Shown piece after piece: positions 34,861-45,805 of a stretch of DNA of 64,000 nucleotides. The notes under the pieces were generated by a model. The model was not told the origin of the DNA. It did no database searches and saw only the letters and a list, made by a program, of their open reading frames with translations. Origin of the DNA: Cherax quadricarinatus (Eukaryota; Arthropoda; Malacostraca; Decapoda; Parastacidae); NCBI RefSeq assembly GCF_038502225.1, contig NW_027195259.1, positions 10,001-74,000 of the forward strand. Direction: 5' to 3'. Position numbers and translations under genes: made by a program. Positions within the stretch are counted from its first letter, which is position 1. Every line of letters starts with the position of its first letter.

Positions 34861-35045
34861 CCCATGGGTCGTCTGATAGCAGCCTCAGCTGACTGAGGGA
34901 ACCGTGGCTCGATCTCCGGCACGGTTGGAAACTTTTGGTATGTTTCCTTGCAACTGCTGTCCTTGTTCATCTAGGAGTCGGTAGGTACCTGGGTGTCATT
35001 GATCATGGCATCCCGGGGGAGGTAGTATACCTTAGACACGGCTGG
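34861..35045 (+). repeat. tRNA-like-headed SINE candidate
   Basis: The head ctgatagcagcctcagctga, followed about 25 nt later by gtggctcgatctccgg, resembles A- and B-box spacing. The body has gtttccttgcaactgctg and ggtaggtacctgggtg, shared with 3432-3515. It is not a functional tRNA. Confidence 0.45.
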
Positions 35046-35078
35046 AATTCGAAACGAGATTAGGTAAGATAACATCTT

Positions 35079-35335
35079 TTAGCGTCTAAAATTGATCAGT
35101 TTAAAAAACGCTGTATACCTTCGATGCAGCTCTTCAACAAGTAGCTTGGCAATGACTGTGCAAATTTTATCATAGTTATTTGAGATGTGTAAAATATCAA
35201 GGTTAGCCAGTGACAAACTTAACGTCTCCTGATTTAAGGTAGCAAGGTAGAAATTTTCTCTGCTCATTAAGCGACCGTGCATTTTGCCCTTGAACGTGAT
35301 AGTATAGTTTTCTCTTCGTGCATAGTTCCGACGTC
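35079..35335 (-). CDS. Unassigned short open frame
   Basis: About 85 codons without a stop, covering NYTITFKGKMHGRLMSREN, LSLANLDILHISNN and a basic end VEELHRRYTAFFKLINFRR. The first ATG is at 35282. The composition looks more protein-like than the flanks, but I recognise no family. It may be an exon or a fragment of an old mobile element. Confidence 0.3.
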
Positions 35336-35639
35336 ATATTTTGTGGTATATAATTTTGATGACCAGATATTTCTTAAGTTGTAAGGAAAGTCTTTGCTGA
35401 TGAAGCCTACTGAAGTACGCGATGCAGGGTATTAAAATAGTTGAGGGACTCCTTCCCTTAATTAAGCTAGTTGGTGTGATATAGCATCCCGGGGGTTGGA
35501 TAAAATAACATTAACACCTGCTGATTAAACTGTCAAATAACTGAATAATCAATTTAAATGTGTTACAGGTCCCCTTTTGCGCTATCTGTGGAAAATTACA
35601 TTTATCTGGATGTAACTCATAAGGTACATACCAGTAAAT

Positions 35640-36060
35640 TGTAACAAAGATAACTATTTATTTATCAAAGTTACATAAACAAGTAGGAATTTTGGGACAC
35701 CTAGGTCGCAAAAATATCCCCCTTCGATACCTACCATAATCTCTCTCCACAAGTTGCTCTAGACCTATTAATTGCAAATGAAATGTACATCACGAGGAAT
35801 TCTGGTAAATATATAAATTTGTGGACTGTATATTAAATTTAATAAATGATTATATATGCACATTTATATAACAGAAGGAGAATTTATAATCACAACACTC
35901 GCCAATTAGTCTGGAAATTACTGTGTATAATACTCAAACCTCCTTCTAACTAAATTTATGATAACACTGGCCAGAATTACAAATATAATTTAGATAGCTT
36001 ATCTGAGGTTCCTGGAGCTGTCCTCTACATCGGTTTAATGCTCAAGTTATGCAGAAATGT
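35640..36060 (+). repeat. Interspersed repeat copy 2 (unknown family)
   Basis: Inverted relative to 6480-6909, with shared blocks gacacctaggtcgcaaaaat, gaattctggtaaa, tgtggactgtat and actggccagaatt. No ORF. Confidence 0.7.
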
Positions 36061-36286
36061 ACATCCAACAATTTCGGCTCCTATTTGAGAGGTTTAAGCC
36101 CAATATAACCTCTAGAGCGACGAAAATTCTTCCTCTTTTCACTAACGTTTGTCTTGGCTTAATTCAAACATGGCGAGTCCCCTCGTCTGCGCAGGCACAG
36201 AGCTTCCCAGTTTTTATAACATAATTTTTATTAAATACAATATAGGCCATCAATTTACATATACTGTATTTCCGGAAAATATATAC

Positions 36287-36600
36287 AGTATTTTCTACAC
36301 TATCATCCAAGACGATAATGCACCAATTCACACTGAGTATGAGTGTAACATGAAAGTGAAGGTGAACACTAGGACTGGCCTCCACAATCGCCGGATGTAT
36401 ATATTATCGATCATCTGTGAGGTCAGTTGGAGCTGCGAGTCAGGAACTGATTTCCTCCACCGTCGTCTTTGGAAGAGTTTCGGAAGGTTTTGTTTGAGTA
36501 ATGGTTTAAAATTTCCCTGGATATTGTTCAGATGTTGTATTAATCAATTTTTCGGCGAACTGGTGGTGTTTTAGCTGCAAATGAAGGACCAACTCCATAT
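36287..36600 (+). pseudogene. Tc1/mariner transposase C-terminal fragment
   Basis: One frame gives QDDNAPIHTEY, the DDE-transposase motif that carries the second catalytic aspartate. A second frame gives DWPPQSPDVYIIDHL, then QLELRVRN and FRRTGGVLAANEGPTPY, which is the usual order at the end of Tc1-family transposases. Two stops and a frameshift interrupt it. The N-terminal DNA-binding half is not visible and no terminal repeats were identified. Confidence 0.75.
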
Positions 36601-36929
36601 TGAAACTGAAAAATGCTAGAAAACAAGGTGTTTCTATTAATGTGTTCTAACTCCTGTATTTCTTATTCACTGAAAAAGGTTGGCATAGCAGTGTAATTAG
36701 TCACCAGTTGCAAAAGTCTGTTCTCCCATAGTTTCCTTCCCCACTGATGGTGATTCAATTAGTTGGTTGGGGCACTGAACAATGTTTGTGGTTTCATTAC
36801 AGTATATTACAAACACATGAGACTTGCATGACTTCATGAATTGAATGTATAGGTTCAGTGCTATTTCACCAGTCTTCTGCTATCATAAATTGGCGTGCTG
36901 CACAGCAATATGTGTATTTTGTTATAAGT

Positions 36930-37312
36930 TGGTATATCCTCTTGTGAGACTACGCTTTCTCGTCTTCGCATCGAGCACACACGTCTCACTCATGGTGAGG
37001 CGCCCAGTTCCACTCTGTGTGTATATTGTCAGGTTCCAATTTCAGTTTGCCATATTCTGTTGGACTGTCCAGTGTATGAGCGAGCAGGCAGAATTAAACC
37101 TTCGACGTCATCACCGCTCTAACACCCTTTATCTTCCCTCCTCACTGACGGCCCCACTTTTGACACAGACTCCCTCTTTGACTTTGTGACAGCAACAAAT
37201 TTATCGCACAACCTTTGATTATGGTTCCTTTAGCACTCTTCACTGACCTTTCACCCTCTATCCTGCAGCGCTGTATGACCCTGGTGGTTTAGCGCTTAGT
37301 TTTGATTATAAT
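36930..37312 (+). pseudogene. LINE 3' end: C-terminal zinc segment and tail
   Basis: TTLSRLRIEHTRLTHGE, then LCVY, then CHILLDCPVYERAGRI is the C-terminal zinc-binding segment that closes ORF2 in I/R1/Jockey-type LINEs. A 2-nt insertion breaks the frame at the second cysteine. It is followed by ctgtatgaccctggtgg and tttagcgcttagttttg, then a TAA-like end. The tail is shared with 20140-20200, 25755-25790, 42755-42787 and 55880-56045. Confidence 0.7.
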
Positions 37313-37763
37313 GAGTCTCCAGCAATACTTGATTACCAAGCTCTGGTTGCTCCAGCGTGATAAGGTGACTCCTGCTCAGGCGGCTGTATCAAATAAAATA
37401 ATTAATATGCAATACTTAATGTAAATTGATTATAATACTTAGGTCTTGATGGTAGATCAAGATGATTAATATATAATTTCCTTGTTTTCCTTTACAGGTA
37501 AGTGTGGATTACTGGTCATCGTGGGACAACTCTCGCACCACATGACAGGTAAGTGTGGATTACTGGTCACCGTGGTCATCGCACCGCATGACAGGTATGT
37601 CTATATTCCTACTTTAAATACACCTAACTAATGAGCACAATGTTGCTGTCAGTTGTATCAACACTTGGGAATTATTGTTGGTGTTGCTTCTGATAACTTG
37701 TAATGTGAAACTTGTGGGAAATACAGTATGTTCCAAACTAGCTCAGGTGATCGTGGTTGTTTG
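37313..37763. other. Non-coding; short duplication
   Basis: A segment of about 54 bp with taagtgtggattactggtca is duplicated at 37498-37592. No gene seen. Confidence 0.5.
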
Positions 37764-37917
37764 GTTCCCACGAGTCTACACCAGAGTTTACTAGGGTGTG
37801 ACAGTAGTCACCTGGTTCCCACGAGTCTACACCAGAGTTTACTAGGGTGTGACAGTAGTCACCTGGTTCCCACGAGTCTACACCAGAGTTTACTAGGGTG
37901 TGACAGTAGTCACCTGG
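37764..37917. repeat. 51-bp tandem repeat, 3 copies
   Basis: Near-identical units beginning gttcccacgagtctacacc. Confidence 0.95.
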
Positions 37918-38090
37918 ATGTATTTAAGGTGTGCAGGATTAGGACCACCAATAAGTCAACACTTGTCATTTTCAGTAACTACAGTAAATTCACAGTCCTG
38001 TGTTGCAGAGAACAACACAAACCTGTAAAACAAAGAGTTGTTGATAATTCAATATTGAGCCTTATAGTTTTATCCTAAAAAAGTAATATG

Positions 38091-39853
38091 TGCACTGTTG
38101 TGAGCTGGAACCTGGCGCACCTGGCACTGTTGTGAGCGGGAACCTGGCACTGTTGTGAACCTGGCACTGTTATGAGCTGGAACCTGGCACTGTTGTGAGC
38201 GGGAACACTGTTGTGAGCTGGAACCAGGCACTGTTGTGAGCTGGAACCTCTGTTGTGAGCAGGAACCTGGCACTGTTGTGAGCAGGAACCTGGCACTGTT
38301 GTGAGCTGGAACCTGGCACTGTTGTGAGCGGGAACCTGGCACTGTTGTTGGCACTGTTGTGAGCTGGAACCTGGCACTGTTGTGAGCTGGAACACTGTTG
38401 TGAGCGGGAACTGTTGTGAGCGGGAACCTGGCACTGTTGTGAGCGGGAACACTGAGCACTGTTGTGAGCAGGAACACTGAGCACTGGCACTTTGTGAGCG
38501 GGAACCTGGCACTGTTGTGAGCGGGAACCTGACACTGTTGTGAGCGGGAACCTGGCACTGTTGTGAGCGGGAACCTGGCATTGCTGTGAGCGGGAACCTG
38601 GCACTGTTGTGAGCGGGAAACTGACACTGTTGTGAGCTGCAACCTGACACTGTTGTGAGCTGGAACCTGGCACTGTTGTGAGCGAGAACCTGGCGCTGTT
38701 GTGAGCGGTAACCTGGCACTGTTGTGAGCGGGAACCTGGCACTGTTGTGAGCGGGAACCTGGCACTGTTGTGAGCTGGAACCTGGCACTGTTGTGAGCGG
38801 GAACCTGGCACTGTTGTGAGCGGGAACCTGGCACTGTTGTGAGCGGGAACCTGGCACTGTTGTGGGCGGGAACCTGACACTGTTGTGAGCGGGAACCTGG
38901 CACTGTTGTGAGCGGGAACTGTTGTGAGCTGGAACCTGGCGCTGTTGTGAGACTGTTGTGAGCTGGCACTGTTGTGAGCGGGAACCTGGCACTGTTGTGA
39001 GCGGGAACCTGGCACTGTTGTGGGCGGGAACCTGACACTGTTGTGAGCGGGAACCTGGCGCTGTTGTGAGCGGGAACCTGGCGCTGTTGTGAGCGTGAAC
39101 CTGGCACTGTTGTGCACTGTTGGGAGCGGGAACCTGGCACTGTTGTGAGCGGGAACCTGGCACTGTTGTGAGCGGGAACCTGGCACTGTTGTGAGCGGGA
39201 ACCTGGCACTGTTGTGAGCGGGAACCTGGCACTGTTGTGAGCAGGAACCTGACACTGTTGTGAGCGGGAACCTGGTACTGTTGTGAGCGGGAACCTGGCA
39301 CTATTGTGAGCGGGAACCTGGCACTGTTGTGAGCGGGAACCTGGCACTGTTGTGAGCGGGAACCTGGCACTGTTGTGAGCAGGAACCTGACACTGTTGTG
39401 AGCGGGAACCTGGCACTGTTGTGAGCGGGAACCTGGCACTGTTGTGAGCGGGAACCTGGCACTGCTGTGAGCGGGAACCTGGCACTACTGTGAGCGGGAA
39501 CCTGACACTGTTGTGAGCTGCAACCTGGCACTGTTGTGAGGGAACCTGGCACAGGAAACACTGTTGTGAGCAGGAACTGCGGGAACCTTGTGAGCAGGAA
39601 CCTGGCACTGTTGTGAGCAGGAACCTGGCACTGTTGTGAGCAGGAACCTGGCACTGTTGTGAGCAGGAACCTGGCACTGTTGTGAGCGGGAACCTGACAC
39701 TGTTGTGAGCGGGAACCTGGCACTGTTGTGAGCAGGAACCTGGCATTGTTGTGAGCAGGAACCTGGCACTGTTGTGAGCAGGAACCTGGCACTGTTGTGA
39801 GCAGGAACCTGGCACTGTTGTGAGCAGGAACCTGGCACTGTTGTGAGCAGGAA
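38091..39853. repeat. 23-bp minisatellite, about 75 copies
   Basis: Units marked tgttgtgagcgggaacctgg, with variants agctgg, agcagg and agcggg, and frequent partial units. The period of 23 and the absence of stops on the minus strand keep all minus frames open (the longest is 624 codons). These are not genes. Confidence 0.95.
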
Positions 39854-40284
39854 GATAATTAGGACATTGTTGACCTAAGATGAAAATATCATTGTTTTCT
39901 ATGACTAAGACTTGTTTAAATTTAATATTAATTCTAATGATCACTGAGAATAGTGTAGCAATAAACAGTGAATTCCTGTATTAGCGACCTAGTTGATATA
40001 TTAAGTGGAAATGTTAATCAAACCTCAGCAGAAGTATTCGTGGGAAAATATCATCTAATTATTTTATTCGTAAATGATTTATGCTTGACGAGTCTTGACC
40101 GCAGCTTTTATAACCTAAAATATAAATTGAAAACCCATTTGGAATTCTTTATGCACAAATAAAAACATTTTTACGAATATTTTGCAATAAAAATTCAGCC
40201 ATATTTCGTCTACACTAAAAGTGATGTAATTCTGTTAGAATAAAAATTTCTTAAATGCAAAAATGAAATTATCAGCCGTGAGAA
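39854..40284. other. AT-rich spacer between arrays
   Basis: No ORF above background and no recognised repeat. Confidence 0.5.
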
Positions 40285-42330
40285 CATTCTCACTGTATGT
40301 GCTGCAAAGTAACATTCTCACTGTGTGCTGCAAAGGAACATTCACACTGTGCTGCAAAGGAACATTCACACTGTACGTGCTGCAAAGTAACATTCACACT
40401 GTATGTGCTGCAAAGGAACATTCACACTGTATGTGCTGCAAAGTAACATTCTCACTGTGCTGCAAAGGAACATTCTCACTGTATGTGCTGCAAAGGAACA
40501 TTCACACTATGTGCTGCAAAGGAACATTCACACTGTATGTGCTGCAAAGTAACATTCACACTGTATGTGCTGCAAAGTAACATTCTCACTGTATGTGCTA
40601 CAAAGTAACATTCACACTGTATGTGCTACAAAGTAACATTCACACTGTATGTGCTGCAAAGTAACATTCTCACTGTATGTGCTACAAAGTAACATTCACA
40701 CTGTATGTGCTGCAAAGGAACATTCACACTGTATGTGCTGAAAAGGAACATTCACTCTGTATGTGCTACAAAGTAACATTCACACTGTGCTGCAAAGGAA
40801 CATTCACACTGTATGTGCTGCAAAGGAACATTCACACTGTGCTACAAAGGAACATTCACACTGTATGTGCTACAAAGTAACTTTCACACTGTATGTGCTG
40901 CAAAGGAACATTCACACTGTATGTGCTGCAAAGGAACATTCACACTGTTCTACAAAGGAAAATTCACACTGTATGTGCTGCAAAGGAACATTCACACTGT
41001 ATGTGCTACAAAGGAACATTCACACTGTATGTGCTGCAAAGGAACATTCACACTGTATGTGCTACAAAGTAACATTCACACTGTATGTGCTACAAAGGAA
41101 CATTCACACTGTTCTACAAAGTAACATTCACACTGTATGTGCTACAAAGTAACATTCACACTGTATGTGCTACAAAGTAACATTCACACTGTATGTGCTA
41201 CAAAGTAACATTCACACTGTATGTGCTACAAAGTAACATTCACACTGTATGTGCTGCAAAGTAACATTCACACTGTATGTGCTGCAAAGTAACATTCACA
41301 CTGTATGTGCTGCAAAGTAACATTCACACTGTATGTGCTGCAAAGTAACATTCACACTGTATGTGCTGCAAAGTAACATTCACACTGTATGTTCTACAAA
41401 GGAACATTCACACTGTATGTGCTACAAAGGAACATTCACACTGTATGTGCTGCAAAGGAACATTCACACTGTATGTGCTGCAAAGGAACATTCACACTGT
41501 ATGTGCTACAAAGGAACATTCACACTATAGGTGCTACAAAGGAACATTCACACTGTGCTGCAAAGGAACATTCACACTGTGCTGCAAAGGAACATTCACA
41601 CTGTATGTGCTACAAAGAAACATTCACACTGTATGTGCTACAAAGTAACATTCACACTGTATGTGCTGCAAAGGAACATTCACACTGTATGTGCTACAAA
41701 GGAACATTCACACTATGTGCTGCAAAGGAACATTCACACTGTATGTGCTGCAAAGGAACATTCACACTGTATGTGCTGCAAAGGAACATTCACACTGTAT
41801 GTGCTGCAAAGGAACATTCACACTGTTCTACAAAGGAACATTCACACTGTATGTGCTGCAAAGGAACATTCACACTGTATGTGCTACAAAGGAACATTCA
41901 CACTGTATGTGCTGCAAAGGAACATTCACACTGTATGTGCTACAAAGTAACATTCACACTGTATGTGCTACAAAGTAACATTCACACTGTATGTGCTACA
42001 AAGTAACATTCACACTGTATGTGCTACAAAGTAACATTCACACTATGTGCTACAAAGGAACATTCACACTGTTCTACAAATAACATTCACACTATGTGCT
42101 ACAAAGGAACATTCACACTGTGCTGCAAAGGAACATTCACACTGTATGTGCTGCAAAGTAACATTCGCACTGTATGTGCTGCAAAGGAACATTCACACTG
42201 TATATGCTACAAAGTAACATTCACACTGTATGTGCTGCAAAGGAACATTCACACTGTATGTGCTGCAAAGGAACATTCACACTGTATGTGCTACAAAGGA
42301 ACATTCACACTGTTTGTGTTACAAAGGAGA
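40285..42330. repeat. 28-bp minisatellite, about 73 copies
   Basis: Units marked tgctgcaaaggaacattcac. Variants are gct(a/g)caaag, aag(g/t)aac and a 24-nt unit lacking tatg. Open plus frames here are repeat artefacts. Confidence 0.95.
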
Positions 42331-42454
42331 ATATATTTGATAGACATTTTCTCTTAAGTTCTTTGGATCCTACAGAATTAAACCCCAAATAAATTAATAA
42401 CACAACGTGATGTGTCTACACCAGGGTTTGAGTGTCCTGATAAACACGTTACCT

Positions 42455-42545
42455 GGATACCTGGAGGTTACCTGCAGGTTATTCCGGGGATCAACGCCCC
42501 CGCGGCCCGGTCCATGACCAGGCCTCCCGATGGATCAGGGCCTGA
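42455..42545 (+). repeat. Interspersed GC-rich repeat (parent of the 10949 expansion)
   Basis: Contains ggaggttacctgcaggtt, gatcaacgcccccgcggccc and catgaccaggcctcc. A dispersed decapod-type repeat, with a single internal unit here. Confidence 0.65.
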
Positions 42546-42754
42546 TCCCAAATTTGCTCTAAAGAACTAAAGCAAATACCATTCTAGGTCTGGGGTGGTG
42601 GCAAAGGCACCTGCAATGGTGGCACTGGCACCTGCAGTGGAGGCAGCTGTTAGGACTTTGAACTAGGAATAATTAGTGGTATGGGTTTTGGCGGGAAAAC
42701 AGTGAAGTCTCAGTGTAGTAATATTATGTTAAGTGTGCTTTAATAGTAGTTATT

Positions 42755-42787
42755 ATTATTATTATCATGGGGAGCACTAAACCCATT
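42755..42787 (-). repeat. LINE/SINE 3'-tail fragment
   Basis: tattattatcatggggagc followed by actaaaccca is the inverted, short form of the tail at 37262-37312. Confidence 0.45.
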
Positions 42788-43150
42788 AATAGTAGTTTTA
42801 ACAAGCTTTTTTTCGTAGATATAGAAGATAACACTTCATTTAATTAAGTTTGTAATGGCACCTTGGCATCGATTTTGCTCTCTCTCTCTCCTGTTAATTT
42901 CATCATTACAAGATCTATTGTCCTATAATACTGAGGCATATTTTTGATAGCTTCATTCATACCACTGCGATTTAAAATACAGCCAAGACCTTATATGGGG
43001 CTGTATTTCTGCTTTATTTTAAGATAATGATTTTGTAGGTAGTTTACAACCTCTCTTATCACTTGCCATGTATCTTGAAACTTGCTTTCATTAATTTTGT
43101 TTTGATAAATTTTCTTAAAAAACGGTAAGATAATTTCATTTAAAGACGTC
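42781..43150 (-). pseudogene. Decayed coding block, unassigned
   Basis: One minus frame runs 123 codons with only two stops (near 42990 and 42845) in very AT-rich DNA. It gives TSLNEIILPFFKKIYQNKI, WQVIREVVNYLQNHYLKIK and MNEAIKNMPQYYRTIDLVMM. I recognise no domain. It lies on the same strand as the blocks at 43890-44527 and 50784-50999, so it may be part of one lost gene or gene cluster. Confidence 0.4.
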
Positions 43151-43205
43151 AGTGTACCATAGCATAATTATTATTACGTTGAGCGCAAACAAAAACACAC
43201 TAGTT

Positions 43206-43826
43206 TTTACCCTTTTATTACCAACTTCTATCCATACAAACTGGCTACTTTTATTACCAACTTCTATCTATACAAACTGGCTACTTTTATTACCAACTTT
43301 TATCCATACAAACTGGCTACTTTTATTACCCACGTCTATCCATACAAACTGACTACTTTTATTAACCACATCTATCTATAGAAACTGGCTACTTTTATTA
43401 CCCACCTCTACATATACAAACTGGCTACTTTTATTACCAACTTTTATCCATACAAACTGGCTACTTTTATTACCAACTTTTATCCATACAAACTGGCTAC
43501 TTTTATTACCAACTTCTGTCCATACAAACTGGCTACTTTTATTACCAACTTCTGTCCATACAAACTGGCTACTTTTATTACCAACTTTTGTCCATACAAA
43601 CTGGCTACTTTTATTACCAACTTTTGTCTATACAAACTGGCTACTTTTATTACCAACTTCTATCCATACAAACTGGCTACTTTTATTACCAACTTCTATC
43701 TATACGGACTGGGTACTTTTATTACCAACTTCTATCTATACGGACTGGCTACTTTTATTACCAACTTCTATCTATACGGACTGGCTACTTTTATTACCCA
43801 CTTCTACATATACAAACTGGCTGCTA
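43206..43826. repeat. 36-bp minisatellite, about 17 copies
   Basis: Units marked actggctacttttattacc with variable (t/a)ccatac or (t)ctatac positions. The last units have acggactgg. It interrupts the minus-strand coding block. Confidence 0.95.
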
Positions 43827-43889
43827 TCATTAAAAAAATAGAAAGAACGGTAATGAAATACTAATAATTTTATCAACGTGATCATGTCC

Positions 43890-44272
43890 TATTTCACGTA
43901 CCATTAAGTGATGTAATAAAAATAATTGTCTTGAGGTGTAATATCTGGTGTATTTGCCTCAGGTCAACACAACTATCAGACAGTTTTCTCACTATTTCCA
44001 ATGTATTCTCAGTATCACGATTTTTTCATTGAATGTAACAAGAACAACAGAGCATCACTGTCTTCACTCTGGTGTACATTTTTTACTTCCATAAACTTAT
44101 GTAATATCTGCTCTATAATTGGTACCTCGTTGCTTTTTAGTACTGAGCCGTTTTTCTTATATAGCGAATCTGTTATTACCGATGTGAAAAAAAAGGAATT
44201 AGGAGGCACAGTTGGAGAATATATATTGTTTAGCTGTGCAACAAGTATTGCTGATCTATCAACAGCATACAA
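43890..44272 (-). pseudogene. Decayed coding block, unassigned
   Basis: An open frame from 44272 to a stop at 44015 reads YAVDRSAILVAQLNN, SNEVPIIEQILHKFMEV and SDALLFLLHSMKKS. A second frame continues with TENTLEIVRKLSDSCVDLRQ to about 43890. It follows the preceding frame by only about 40 nt. The 'SDALLFLLHSMKK' stretch recalls a BESS-type motif weakly. No firm identity. Confidence 0.35.
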
Positions 44273-44307
44273 TTTAAGGTTTCTTTAATTTCATTTCTTT
44301 CATAGTT

Positions 44308-44525
44308 TTATAATGGCCTGACAGTAGATACATTATACATAGTTTGAGTATTTTTCATCAGAGTCAGACCATTAATGTTTGTATCTCTTCGTATGCGTAT
44401 TGTTACATTTTCAACTTGATAATGGTTATTGTGAGCAATATCTTGGTGCTTGATATTGCGCTCTGACCAATAACTTGGTAGTAATCGCACCTTACATCTC
44501 CTGCTTTTTGCTGAAAATGGATAAT
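44308..44525 (-). pseudogene. Decayed coding block, cut by LINE E
   Basis: The minus frame reads YPFSAKSRRCKVRLLPSYW, then NHYQVENVTIRIRRDTNING, ending at a stop at 44308. At its start it is interrupted by LINE E. A compatible frame resumes on the far side of E at 50784-50999. Family unknown. Confidence 0.4.
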
Positions 44526-44614
44526 CCATTGTCCTCTTCGCTTTCGGGCTGAGTGGACGCACTGCGCAAACAGCTCCTGCTTTCTCTGGTGCGCAACTTC
44601 CTGTTTTCACCAAG

Positions 44615-45805
44615 ATGGCTGCCAGCTACCGCAGGAGGAGCAACACCGTGTGTGTTGACCTTGTTAAAGGGGCAATTTACCCTACGAATGCCCATGTTTT
44701 ATTACCAACGATTATACGGGACACGTTTGGCATTGAAGTTGAAGAATTGCACGGAATAGCACTTAATGGTTCATCACTCAGTACCAGGAGAAGAACATCA
44801 CCGTATCATCTGGTCTGGAGGCACGCCTGCGGGATGCCTCAAAATACTACACCTGGGTGAGGATCCGCAACGTTCCTTTCGAGGCAGACGATGTGGATAT
44901 CAGAGACATTTCAAAGATATGGTGAGGTGCATGCTATAACTTTAGTTCAATGGACGGAGGGAATCTATGAAGGGTTGCCGGCTGGATCTTACACCGTCAA
45001 GATGTCTTTAAGAAGACCTATTCCATCGTATGTTGTCCTGGAGGATTTTAGGACACAGCTGTATGTGACCTACGCGGGACAACGCAAGACGTGTCGCCTG
45101 TGCGGCGCTTTTGACCACATGGCGGCTGGATGTGGTAAAGCAGCGGCGCCGCGGCCTTGGGAACGGCAAGTAGTCACAGAGTCTCAGGCGGAACCTCAGC
45201 CGAAGACTTTGAGTGCAGCAGGCAAAGGTAATTGGGCGGACGAAGTGGAGGGCGTGTTAGAGAATTGTGTGACACTACCAGTGGCTTCGAATGCTCCCCC
45301 GCAAACGGGCCCGGGAGTTGAGCAGCAGCCTGTGGGGGTGGGAGAAACCGGTGATCCACAGGAGTTATCTACGCCCCTACAGGAGATGATTAAGTCTTTC
45401 CTGGACGTGCCTGCGGAGGAGAACCCATCTACAGACAGGAGAATTCTGATGGTTGAGAAGGACTTGATTGAGCAGATTCCAGAGCCTCTGGGGTCAGAGC
45501 CTGGCATGTTGCAGTTGCTACAGGTGGAAGCTGAGGTGCACAAGGGGAATGGAAATACTGATATGGAAATTGAGGGCACATCTAGAAAGAGGGCTGGAGG
45601 CTCGTCGGATGAGGAGGTTATAACACCAGCTCAGCGTACAAGGAAGAAGACGTGGGCGGGAGTGATTAAGAAGGGGCAGGGTAGTGCACGGGGGGGGGAG
45701 GGGGTACAGGCGGGAAAGAGTGCACGGGAAAAGACAGAAGTAGCAAAAAGTGGAACAGACAGGACACAGAGACATAGAGGAAAGCCACCCTTTCTGAATC
45801 TTTAA
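44615..45805 (+). pseudogene. LINE E ORF1, deleted and frameshifted
   Basis: ATG at 44615 (accaagATGGCTGCC) and RRRSNTVCVDLVKGAIY. About 75 nt are missing after ALNGSS, and two frame changes follow (near 44780 and 44890). From there it is open: YGEVHAITLVQW, LKMTLRRP-like SLRRPIPSYV, the intact knuckle CRLCGAFDHMAAGC, and the tail SRKRAGGSSDEEVITPAQR. It ends RHRGKPPFLNL. Confidence 0.85.

Noticed and set aside
34861..34930. tRNA gene
   Set aside because: A/B-box-like words exist, but no cloverleaf or anticodon arm could be made; a SINE head fits better.
38070..39944. 624-codon minus frame
   Set aside because: A 23-bp array without minus-strand stops; all minus frames are open, so coding is not supported.
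38091..42330. CRISPR-like appearance of regular 23-28-bp repeats
   Set aside because: Units are directly abutting with no unique spacers, and the genome is eukaryotic.
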